From contig JAPJBO010000194.1 in NCBI GenBank assembly GCA_030068145.1, positions 186,001 through 250,000 on the forward strand: DNA of 64,000 nucleotides. Direction: 5' to 3'. The position numbers and the translations under genes are program-made. Source of the DNA: Diplonema papillatum (taxonomy: Eukaryota > Euglenozoa > Diplonemea > Diplonemida > Diplonemidae). Under the pieces are notes generated by a model. That model saw only the letters and a program-made list of their open reading frames with translations, did no database searches and was not told the DNA's origin. Of the stretch, positions 22,707 through 32,306 are shown in pieces. How positions within the stretch are numbered: position 1 is the first letter of the stretch; each line of letters opens with the position of its first letter.

Positions 22707-24162
22707 ATGGCAGGTGAGAAGCCGCAGAAGGAGCGGCTGGCGATGTCGCGGAAGAACTTTATGTTCCGCTTCATCGGCTGCCGGATAAAATGCGAGGTCC
22801 AGCACGGAAGGTGTGTGAATTGCTCTTTGCGCGCCCCCTGCATGCTGGGTGGCCGTGCGCCGTTTGTTGAACGGTCCACGGTGGTGATTGAAGTTCCTGT
22901 TGTTCAAGATCAGACCAGACAATTATTCTGCATCCGGCTACCGAGTTTCCTGCTTGCTTTTGATTCTTTAGCGGCCACCGAAACAAGTCCGTTTGCATCT
23001 CCTGCTGTTTAAGATAATAGAACCAGTTTCTGCATCCGTCTACCGAGTTTCCTGCTTGCTTTTGATTCTTCAGCCACCGAAACGAGTCTGTTTGCATCTC
23101 CTGCTGTTTAAGATAACAGAACCAGTTTTTGCATCCGGCTACCGAGTTTCCCGCTTGCTCTTGATTCTTCAGCGACCACCGAAACAAGTCTGTTTGCATC
23201 TCCTGCTGTTTAAGATAACAGAACCGGATTCTGCATCCGGACTCAACCGGACTTCTGTTCAATCGAAACAGTGACTCTCTACCGAGCTCCTGTTAGTCAA
23301 CAAGCCGTCAAAACAAGCATTCCTTTGCTGAGTTCTGGTCGCCCGCAACAAGTGCTTCCCTCTATCTGATTCTCAATCGTATAAGCTCGCAGATCTTGCG
23401 ACGATTGTGACAAACACACACCAGAATCACTGCCTGACCTTTCTACCTTCGACTTCTGCATCACGCGCAGCAGACGGAGCAGTATTTTTCGCAGCAGGAG
23501 GATGTAATATTGTTTATACGCGGAGTCGCGAGAAAGAAGAGGGCCCGCAGCGTTACAAGGCGGCGATCCCCGGCGAGACGAGCTCACCCGCCGGCCAGAG
23601 CTGCCGCTGCAGCACCAACTCCGGTGCCGCCACTCACTGTAGCAGAGCCGCAACCTGCAGCGCGCCTCCGGAGCGACTTACGCCCGCCGTAGCAGTGCGA
23701 AGAGAAGTGAGGAGACCGGAAACTCCCCGGAGAGATGGTCCATGCACTCTAACTCGTCTCTCTCTCTCTCTCCCTCTGTTCTTTTGTCACTGGCAAACCC
23801 CCCGCAGAATTCTGTGCGGCACGTTCGGTGCATTTGACCGGTCGATGAACATCGTGCTGTTCGACACGGAAGAGCAGCGGACGATCCGGCACAAGAAGGG
23901 CAAGAAGGAGACGCTAGAGCGGCGGCACCTCGGCTGCGTCCTGCTGCGGGGCGACGCGGTGATCACCCTCATGATGGACGGGCAGGAGGCCACGGCACCC
24001 GCGCACAGCGAACGGTTCGCTATGTCCGACGAGGCGACCGCACAAATCTCTGCGACGGTTGCAGCTCCGGCTCCCACCGCGGCCCCTCGTGGCTTGGCGG
24101 CACCCGCGAGAGGTATGCAACCCCACCAGTGGGCTTTTTGTGGACTTTTGCGGATTATATGA
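22707..24162 (+). CDS. SNRPB: Spliceosomal Sm protein B/B' (SmB), two exons
   Basis: Core component of the Sm ring on U1, U2, U4 and U5 snRNPs. Exon 1, 22707-22810, encodes MAGEKPQKERLAMSRKNFM and the first half of Sm motif 1 (FIGCRIKCEVQHG). Exon 2 starts at 23808. AG plus A makes Arg, giving GRILCGTFGAFDRSMNIVLF, then RRHLGCVLLRGDAVITLMM (Sm motif 2, xxLRGxxV). HLGCVLLRGD and the basic loop KKGKKETLERRH between the motifs identify SmB rather than another Sm or LSm. The tail is Ala/Pro-rich (VAAPAPTAAPRGLAAPARG), like the proline-rich SmB tail. The C-terminus is uncertain: exon 2 may be spliced at 24112 (GCGAGAG/GTATGC) to a further exon I did not find, or may read to the stop at 24162. Intron 1 is about 1 kb and packed with tandem repeats. 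Confidence 0.92.
22925..23250 (+). repeat. ~100-bp tandem repeat in SmB intron 1
   Basis: Three full units and one partial, starting near 22930, 23030, 23130 and 23222. Each unit contains TCTGCATCCG, ACCGAGTTTCCTGCTTGC, TTTTGATTCTT, CCACCGAAACAAGTC, TGTTTGCATCTCCTGCTGTT and TAAGATAACAGAACC. The copies differ by a few substitutions and small indels. Confidence 0.85.
23676..23782 (+). repeat. Dispersed repeat family H ending in a CT tract
   Basis: CGACTTACGCCCGCCGTAGC, then CCGGAAACTCCCCGGAGAGA, TGGTCCATGCACTCTAACTC and a (TC)n run. Copies at 50560-50650 and 53700-53825 end in the same way, and a partial one is at 51060-51150. Here it lies just upstream of the SmB exon 2 acceptor, so its CT run may serve as the polypyrimidine tract of that splice site. 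Confidence 0.7.
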
Positions 24163-27023
24163 CGTAGGTTTCTTGTCCTTTTCCCGTCCTTCTGGGCCAT
24201 CCTCGGGTGTTTTCAACCCCCCGGGGAACCTCGCTGAGGGCGTATGACCCCAGAATTGGTGATAATGCTGCCCAGAACCACCAGTGCGAGCAACGAAGAA
24301 CCCAAACTAGGCATTAAGGGGAACTTTCGAGCAGCCATGAAGCTGGCAAGCTTTATAAGGAGGGGTTTGCGTGGGGGTCACCCCCATGCTTTGTTTGTAC
24401 GTGCCGGGGAAGGATTAGCCGGTTTGTGAGTGAATATGATCTCAGGCTAGTCTTCTCCCAAACACGCTGCCAGCGTTCTTTTTCGTGTTAAAGATGCTTT
24501 GTTAGAACGAAAAAGAGAAAAGGTCTGTCGGGGACAGCTGGGTAGGACCCCTGGGTTCCTTCCTTTCGGTACAGCTCCTCAGCTCTGCATCAGAAACTGC
24601 GGCAAGTATCTCACCCGGAGACCTTAAAATCCCGGATTCTCATGCGAACTTTAACCCTGAAAAAAGGAGGAGAAGCTTGCAACGACGAACACTTTGAACA
24701 AACGAGCAAATAATGAGAGCCCTACACGTCGAGAATACCTGGCCGCAGGCGCAGAAAAGAATTGGAGGCTTTTCGTGTCAGGGGCGGTGCGAAGATCCCG
24801 AAACCTGGCATGTTGTCAGAGCGGTCTGCCCAAAGAGTGTTTGAGAGCACAAGAACTCCTGATAAGCGCTGAGGATAGCACGTCAAATCACGTCAAATTG
24901 TCTTCTTGTTGCGTTAGTGGGGAGTCTTTTGCATGCAAATGAGTGCCACACTAAGCCAGCTTTTTCGCTACGTGACTCCAGAATGGTCACTCTTGCCACG
25001 CTTTCGTCGTGGTGCAACCCTTGTCGGTTGCAACAGTTCTTGGAAGTTACTGACTAGTCCACAATCCGAAAAGGAATCGGAATCACGTCAAATCACGTCA
25101 AAAACAGGTGTAGGAGCACCGGACCCTACCGCCATGGCCCCCGCGATGCGGTCCACCCGATCGTCCCACACCTAGAGCGCGCAGCACGTGCTTTCGGGGA
25201 GGTTGCGTCAGATGTCCGGACCGCGTGGGCGGTTCGACTTTAGAGCGTGTGCCGACCGGAAAAGTCTTTCGGGCGGCGAGTTCCGCTGGAGTGGAGGCCA
25301 TCAAACCGAAAGAGACCGGAGCGTCGACGCAGCTTTTTTTCTCTCGATCAGACCCCAACACGACAAGCGCAGACTCCGCTGGGCTCCGCATCAAAGGGGA
25401 GGCTGCGTGCCAGCACATAGGGGTACCCGTATGGAAGCTTCGGGTTTATCGGACTCGGTGCCAGTCACCGGACAGTCGAATCGACAACCGAAGTATGCTT
25501 TGTTTGCTGCGGAGTTGACGTCCGGCAGCCACCGCGCAGGCGGTTGGCCGAAGTGCGGTGAGTCTGGGGGCACCTGCAGCCGGAACTGTGGGGGAGAACC
25601 AGTCTTTGCTGGGGCCACGAAAGAGACTTTCGCAGCGCCCCGCCACAGTCCCCATTCAGCGTTGACCGCTGCATTCCTGCGCCATCGTTGGATGTCCATC
25701 CTGACGCGCGCAAACGCTCCAACGCGTAGCTGTTTGTGTATTCGCTCGCATCGTCGCCGCACAGACGGGCCTTGCGCCGTCACTCGTCCCACTTGTGAAG
25801 ATTGAGCACGTTCTTCTTCCAGACTTGCTCTCTCCGAACCGAAACGACACGTCAACATGGTGCCTTCTGAATACAGCACCCCAGCAAATCGTGGACCAAC
25901 CTACAACTTGAGCTCTGGATTCAACTACGAGTTTTTCAACGGCAGCAGCATGACAGGTCTCACAAAGAGAAAACACAGCGTTGAAAGCCGGTCGAGCCAC
26001 ATGCTCTGCAAGGACGCGAGCACGTGTGCAACCTCGCCTGTGGGCGGCGCCCCGTTGCGCCGGCAAGCTCGTTCGGCATGGCGGGCGCTGGCACCCAGAG
26101 ACCCAGTTGTCAGGCGGGCGCAGTATCCATTGGGGTAAATCTGCAAACGTTCCAGGAGAGCCCATCCTACTAGCAGCCAGGCTCAAGCTGACTAACACCG
26201 CAGCACGTGCTGAGCATCTCTGCTCGACTAAGGCAAACTTGAGTCCCACCATGTGCTCGGCTGCGTCCCATCAGTCTTCTCTTCCACGGCAAGCTGTCGT
26301 TTGTGTTTCTACGCCGGCCGTTTCGATTTCATGCTTTTTTTCACGCGGCGCGCGCCAAAGCGAGAAGAGTTCAACTGGTGCTTTCACCTATCGCTTTCTT
26401 TCCTTTCAGGTTTTCCCTTCTTTTTTCTCTCCGTTTTTCTTCTTCTTCTTTTCTTTTCTTTTTTTTTCTCTCTTGATTTTCAGAATTCTTCTGCTTGTTA
26501 ATCGATCACACATCGTTTCCCCCCTTGCCCACAAAACAGAGTATAGCGTTTTACCAACTGGCTGGGGCTCCAGGCCTTTGGAAAGACAAAGCGAAAGTCC
26601 CGTGCATTAGTAGATCGAGGAGTGACGTTATCGATTCCACTAATCGGTGAACGCGCCTTGGCGCTGGGAACTAAGCCGGTACCCCCGCGGAACCGCATCG
26701 CAATTGCCCATCACGTGCGCCGCGATCTATCAGGTCATGGTGCTGTCTTTTACGGATTATTGCGCGGTGATGCAGACCATCGCCACAGATTCTTTATGAT
26801 CAAAAGTTCAAGATATTTACGGTGTATTGCGGTACATCACGTTAGTGAGCGGAATTTTCAGAAGCCCGAGGTCCGTCGGGTTGCCTGAGTCGCGTAGACG
26901 TGGACTCTTCACTTCCCGTTGTGTCGCGATGGACTCATTCTCGGTGAAAAGACAAGCCAGCTGTCAAACTCTTGTGCGCAGCCACATTTTCGGCGCGAGA
27001 GTGTAGGCCCTCCTCAAGTATAG

Positions 27024-27125
27024 TCGCACGCCCTGTTGCGAAGGTTCTCTTTGCACTGGCGCGACCCGTTTCGGTCGCACGCCCTGTTGCGAAGGTTCTC
27101 TTTGCACTGGCGCGACCCGTTTCGG
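27024..27125 (+). repeat. 51-bp unit repeated twice, exact
   Basis: The unit begins TCGCACGCCCTGTTGCGAAG and ends GGCGCGACCCGTTTCGG. The two copies are identical and adjacent. There is no coding signal. Confidence 0.9.
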
Positions 27126-27679
27126 TAATAGGTTGCAACACTGGGCATACAGACAAACAGGCTGGAATCTCCAAAATCTCAAGCACGCTGAAACTGGCCG
27201 CACGAACCCCCTAATGTGTGCCACAGTGCTGTGCACGCGTTCATGACGGCGATTAAATGGCTTTCGTTGAGAAGCAGTGGACACTGCATGCGGCTCGTCT
27301 TCTCAACCTTTAGAGACGAACTCTTCGTTTATCGGCTTTTTAGTGGTTTTTGATCGCGAAGCCGCGTTCGGAGTTACCAGCGGGCTCGTTGGCCGTATCA
27401 CCGGCAGCTCCGTCCGTTTTCCTCTAAGTCCGCACTACCTTCATTCTCCGTCAGCCGCGAAAAATAGTACATGGGTGCGAAGAGCAAGACCGCTGTCGGC
27501 CATTCTTTCCCACCCACCCCATCCCCTCTTTCTGTTTGCACTGAGGAAAAGGGGGTCATCGGATGCGCTTCTGTTCACCTCTTTTTCGTTCGTGCCGTAT
27601 GACACAGCCGAAAGGGTGAGATGAGAGGTTCATCGGTTCGGATCTGTCCAAAACCATCAACGCAACAAGAGTTTGGTCG

Positions 27680-28290
27680 AAACAAAGCTTTTCCTCGAGG
27701 GTGAAAGCTTTGCGTTAAGATATGTGTTGGGTGAAGGCGGATCATTTCAGCAAAGCGTCCAACAGCGTGCGAATAGTTTATCCCACGCTTTGAGCTCCAA
27801 TCAAAAGAATGGCGTCTCTAGTCAGGGCGAGACCTCGACCTCTGCCCTGTGCACGGGTGGGAGTGGTTCATTTGCGCTAACGACCAGGCATTGCCACGAA
27901 CAGGCAGAAATGGTGCCCAGCGAGCAACCTTTTTATCAGACGAAGCCGCTGACCGTGTACCATACGCCTACGTCGACCACCGATGGTGCTGCGAAGAAGG
28001 CCGTGAATGACAGAGCACGAAAAAAGCATAGGCGTGTGTTTGTTTGTACGTGCCGGGGGGGATTAGGCCGCTAGTGAATGATAGCGAGTGGATACATTCG
28101 TTAGGCTAATCTTCCCAAACGTGCAAACACGCTGCCAGCGTTCTCTTTCGTGTTCACAACGGGTGTTACTACGAACAACAGACCGACCGATACCAAAGAT
28201 GGGTGGTGTCTTTGCTGCGCTTCGTGTTGTGTTATCAGAGTGATCTAGGACACGCACATCGATGCCACCCTGCAAGTGGTGACGAGTGAA
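27680..28290 (+). repeat. Dispersed repeat family C, long copy
   Basis: Related to 32250-32455 (GATCATTT.AGCAA, CAGCGTGC.AATAGTT, CTTTGAGCTCC blocks) and to 36720-37030 (CCATCGACCAAGCATTGCCA style, CAGACGAAGC, GTCGACCACCGATGG, AATGACAGAGCACGAA). Its tail (GTTTGTACGTGCCGGG, then TCTTCCCAAACGTGC and ACGCTGCCAGCGTTCT) also occurs at 24395-24485 and 48220-48315. It may be a decayed mobile element of 0.6 kb or more. Confidence 0.6.
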
Positions 28291-28745
28291 ACGAGACATC
28301 TGCCCATCGTTGTGCACGTCAGTGGGGAGAGATCAGTCCAAGTCAAGGTACGGGTAGACGGCGAGAGGAACACAGTCCCCCACCATAAGTCAACCGCCTC
28401 CGGATGGTCCAGGACCCTGTAGCGCGCCAGCAGCAATGTTTTGAGCACTATAAAAAAAAGAAGAATTTTCGTGTCCTGTTCAGTGGATTTCGTTCTCTGC
28501 CGGCGCTTTGCACGAAATTAGCTGGCATTAAGTTCCCACTTTTACTCTAAAGCAACGGACAGCGACCCCAACACCAAAGGTCATCCGCACCCACGCAACA
28601 GCACACTCAGGGCCGCGTTGGTCGGTGCGCGGGTCGCAAAGGGGGGGAGGGGTGCAGTGGACGATGGTGGGATCGAGGACCATCACGATGGTGACCCGCA
28701 ACAAAAAGAAAGCGCGGCAGTGCCTGAGTGACATCTGCTGGGCTG
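28260..28745 (+). pseudogene. Duplicated 5' end of the ITPase-like gene
   Basis: 28260-28440 (GATGCCACCCTGCAAG..., CCGGATGGTCCAGGACCCTG, GCGCGCCAGCAGCAATGTTT) is repeated near 28745-28925. 28600-28740 (CAGGGCCGCGTTGGTCGGTG, ATCGAGGACCATCACGATGG, GCGGCAGTGCCTGAGTGACA) is repeated at 28975-29115, the real gene start. The offset changes from about 473 to about 369 because of indels. This copy has the start context and the first ~30 codons with frame damage, then breaks off. Confidence 0.8.
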
Positions 28746-29032
28746 CCACCCCGCAAGCGTGACGAGTAAATGAGGCTTCTGCCCATTGCCGTACACATCA
28801 GCGTGGAGAGACGAGTTCAAGTCAAGGTACGGGAAAGAAACTACAACCTACCCCCATCAAGCCAACCGCCTCCGGGATGGTCCAGGACCCTGTTAGCGCG
28901 CCAGCAGCAATGTTTCGAGCACTAAAAAAAGCGAACTTTCACTCCAAAGCAAAGCACCCACGCAACTGCACACTCAGGGCCGCGTTGGTCGGTGCGCGGG
29001 TCGCAAAGGGGGGGCGGCGGGTGCAGTGGACG

Positions 29033-29674
29033 ATGGTGCAATCGAGGACCATCACGATGGTGACCCGAAACAAAAAGAAAGCGGAGCGCGCGCGGCAGTG
29101 CCTGAGCGACATCGGCTGGGAAGTGGACACTGTCGACATCGGCGTCGAAGAGGTCCAAGCGGATACCGTCCGCGAAGTCGCTGCGCAGAAGGCGCGGGCG
29201 GTGGTCCAGGCTACGGGGAGGCGGAACCTGTTGATCACAGACTACGGCCTCTTTATCAACAGCCTCAACGGCTTCCCCGGCCCGTACACCGACTACGTAA
29301 GCCGGACCCTTGGCTGCGACGGTGTCCTGCGGCTGCTGCCGGCTGGCGGTGACCGGGCCTGCTCGTGGGACATGGCGCTTGTGTTCGTTGACGACAACGG
29401 CGTCGCCCACGCGTTCCAGAGGGACGTGCCGGGCGTCATGTTGTCGGAGGAGGCGCGCGCAGACGTGCCCGCCGGCGATTCGCACGACTTCCGGCGTATC
29501 TTCGTGCCGAACGGCTACTCCGTGCCGATCGCCAGCATGGCACCCGAGCAGTACGAATGCTACACGCTCACCACGCGCACCGTGTACCAAGACTTCGTCG
29601 ACTGGCTGCGCGAGCGCGAGGCACTCGACTCCGCCAGCAGCAACCACACCGTCGTCGTACCCGCCGCCGGCTGA
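29033..29674 (+). CDS. HAM1/RdgB-type (ITPase-like) NTP pyrophosphatase, diverged
   Basis: 213 aa, single exon, start at ATG in GGACGATGGTGCAATC. The HAM1 fold is expected to hydrolyse non-canonical purine NTPs (ITP, XTP) to monophosphates. Landmarks: VTRNKKKAERARQCL (residues 11-25, family TGNxxKxxE), DYGLFINSLNGFPGPYTDYV (from residue 70, family EDSGLxVxALxGxPGxYS), and RRIFVPNGYSVPIASMAPEQ (family DPIFxPxGxxxTxAEMxxxEK). Substitutions: TGN is TRN, the Glu of EDSGL is Thr, and the final SHR motif is only TTR. Asp70, the Lys cluster and the terminal Arg remain. The enzyme may therefore have altered or weak activity. The gene is flanked by partial copies on both sides (5' at 28260, 3' at 29817 and 30293). 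Family call fairly firm; activity unknown. Confidence 0.82.
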   Translation: MVQSRTITMVTRNKKKAERARQCLSDIGWEVDTVDIGVEEVQADTVREVAAQKARAVVQATGRRNLLITDYGLFINSLNGFPGPYTDYVSRTLGCDGVLRLLPAGGDRACSWDMALVFVDDNGVAHAFQRDVPGVMLSEEARADVPAGDSHDFRRIFVPNGYSVPIASMAPEQYECYTLTTRTVYQDFVDWLREREALDSASSNHTVVVPAAG

Positions 29675-30650
29675 TCCTTTCGCCCACTGTTCTTCGGGTG
29701 AGAGGAGCTCGTTCCCAGCCGGTTGGCGGTCGAAGTCCGACCTGAACACGGCCCATTCTGACCGGTTGTCAACATTTCCTGGAGTTACGACTTACGGACA
29801 CTCGTGCTCCGGTGGTGGCTGGCGGTGACCGGGTCTGCTCGTGGGACATGGCGCTTGTGTTCGTTGACGACAACGGCGTCGCCCACGCGTTCCAGAGGGA
29901 CGTGCCGGGCGTCATGTTATCGGAGGAGGCGCGCGCAGACGTGCCCGCCGGCGACTCGCACGACTTCCGGCGCATCTTCGTGCCGAACGGCTACTCCGTG
30001 CCGATCGCCAGCATGGCACCCGAGCAGTACGAATGCTACACGCTCACCACGCGCACCGTGTACCACGACTTCGTCGACTGGCTGCGCGAGCGCGAGGCAC
30101 TCGACTCCGCCAGCAGCAACCACACCGTCGTCGTACCCGCCGCCGGCTGATCCTTTCGCCCACTGTTTTTCGGGTGAGAGGAGCTCGTTCCCAGCCGGTT
30201 GGCGGTCGAAGTCCGACCTGAACACGGCCCATTCTGACCGGTTGTCAACATTTCCTGGAGTTACGACTTACGGACACTCGTGCTCCGGTGGTGGCTGGCG
30301 GTGACCGGGTCTGCTCGTGGGACATGGCGCTTGTGTTCGTTGACGACAACGGCGTCGCCCACGCGTTCCAGAGGGACGTGCCGGGCGTCATGTTGTCGGA
30401 GGAGGCGCGCGCAGACGTGCCCGCCGGCGACTCGCACGACTTCCGGCGCATCTTCGTCCCGACCGCTACTATGAGCATGGCCCCCGAGCAGTACGAATGC
30501 GACACGCTCGCCACGCGCGCCGTGTACCACGGCTTCGTCGACTGGCTGCGGGAGCGCGAGGCACTCGACTCTGCGAGCAGCAACCACACTGTCGTCGTAC
30601 CCGCCGCCGCCTGCCGTGCCCGGCACTGATCCTTTCGGCCACCACCCTGT
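29675..30650 (+). pseudogene. Two tandem 476-bp copies of the ITPase-like gene 3' half, stop codon and flank
   Basis: The unit runs from GGCTGGCGGTGACCGGG (29341 in the gene) through the last ~108 codons, the stop and about 140 bp of flank (GAGGAGCTCGTTCCCAGCCG and GACCGGTTGTCAACATTTCC). Copies begin at 29817 and 30293, exactly 476 bp apart. Copy 2 is almost identical to the gene, including its downstream flank. Copy 3 has lost ~12 bases (NGYSVPIAS is reduced to TATMS) and its end differs. Both copies keep the reading frame but lack residues 1-103 with the NTP-binding motifs. The high identity implies recent duplication or gene conversion. Confidence 0.92.
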
Positions 30651-32306
30651 GACTCATCCGACTGCTGCATGCAAAAATGCCGCAGCGTTTGCCGTCTTGG
30701 CCATGTGCCTGCCGGTCTAGCACGTTGCTTCGTCGTTCCAATCCAGAAGATGTTGACAACCCGTCAGAATGGGCCGTATTCGGTCGGACTTTGACCGCCA
30801 ACCGGCTCAGACCTCTCACTCGAGAGAGGTGTGGTGGTGGCTCAGATATTTGGCGGCTGAACACTGGCGAAATCCAGCAGACGTGGGGTGTTCGGTCCAA
30901 AGCACCTTTGGGTTGTTCGTAGTCTTTGTTGACACACTACATGATGATTTCCATCTCACCTTTTGTATCGGTCATGTCTCCTACAGCTTCCCTGTGGTCC
31001 GTTCCTAACGTCCTGTTCCACGTGCGCGAGAACAATTCTGCCGCCCGATTGCTGTCTCCTCTCCACCCAGCGGCTCCGACAACGTAGGAACGATACCAGC
31101 AAAGCTACTCGGGGCTTGGTCAAGAACAAACGCCGATCGGTGGGGTGGCGTACTATCCTCTCCGTTAGATGAAGAAACCAGGTTGAAGGAAGTGCTCACA
31201 CAACCCCCGCCGCATCCTTCTGCATCGCAAAGAACAGGCCTGATTTGAGAAGTCTTGCCTTTTCTGACTTCGCTTGGCGTTGGCGGTTGGGCAACTGACG
31301 CAAATTCGGGGCTATTTCTGCGCCTAATGCAGCACCACATCGTGGCTGCTTCGGGTGCCGCTGGGAGGGCGCAGCAGGGGCATCCGAAACGAAGGGGGAG
31401 TCGACCCGCGCAAAACTGTGGTCGAAGAAAACAATCACAACCCGAACGTCCGTCACGTATGCGCGCTGTACGGCTATCTCCTCTAACTCATCCGAGGCAC
31501 AGCATGCGTCCGCTCGTCCGCTCCGTTAGATACATTCAACCAATTACGTTCCACCGACACTTCCGAAGAGCCCTTTCTGCTGACTTCACTACCAAGCTTT
31601 TCGTTTGAGAAAGAGATTGCTGAAAAGAGGCCCGCTCCCAAGTTTGTGGGACCACGACCGTTCGAACCTCGATCATCACTGAGTCTCATCCCTTTTTCGC
31701 TCTGCTTTTTTGCTTGTCATCCAGACTCGACTACCATTGAGGAATCCTGGGGGGAGATGCGTCAAGCCCAGTGGAGGTCCCTCAACGAATCAGACCTTTT
31801 TTGGGGGACGGGGACGAGAGACCCTTGTTCCCGGTAGTGGTCCCGGCGGGTCGAAATAAAATGGCGACCAAGGCACGCACTCGCACCGGTAGCAACTTCC
31901 GAGCAACCGGACACATTCTGAGCAGCTGCAGGGCCGTCAGACACAGTTTTCGAGCACACGGTTTGACCAGCTATAGGGCTTTCGGACACAGTTTTCGAGC
32001 ACACAGTTTGACCAGCTACAGGGGAGACACAGTTTTCGAGCACACGGTTTGACCAGCTACAGGGCTTTCGGACACAGTTTTCGAGCACACAGTTTGACCA
32101 GCTACAGGGCTTTTGGACACAGTTTTGCAGCTACACATTGGAACACAAGGCAAACACACTTGTAAATGAAATACATTTGCGGCAGACGCGTCTCTAGGAG
32201 CTCCTCGCGGAGAAGTCAAGTTTCAAGGACGACACTACCAACACAACAAGATCTTGGCTGAAACAAGGTTAAGAGGACGCCAAGCACCCGTTTCGAGGGT
32301 CAAAGC
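30651..32306. other. Intergenic region, no recognised gene
   Basis: Short unrelated frames only. Near 30770-30830 an inverted partial match to the ITPase flank is visible (GTTGACAACCCGTCAGAATG, GACCGCCAACCGGCTC against the flank at 29725-29770), so a reverse remnant of that unit may lie here. A 45-bp minisatellite follows at 31940-32140, and family C begins near 32250. Confidence 0.45.
31940..32140 (+). repeat. 45-bp minisatellite (GGACACAGTTTTCGAGCACA)
   Basis: Units starting near 31946, 31991, 32031, 32076 and 32121 contain CAGTTTTCGAGCACACGGTT, TGACCAGCTACAGGGCTTTC and GGACA. One unit is shortened. Related fragments recur at 37045-37100, where family C also recurs, so the minisatellite and family C probably belong to one element. 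Confidence 0.85.

Larger units (their letters stand above)
24163..29032. other. Intergenic region with dispersed repeats
   Basis: Contains family C pieces (24340-24500, 27680-28290), repeat D (24610), a family F relative (26770), a 51-bp duplication (27024-27125) and the 5' duplication of the ITPase-like gene (28260-28745). The GC-rich stretch 25190-26260 is open on both strands, but I recognise no family in either reading. It might be a decayed element. A T-rich, pyrimidine tract lies at 26395-26495. Confidence 0.45.
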
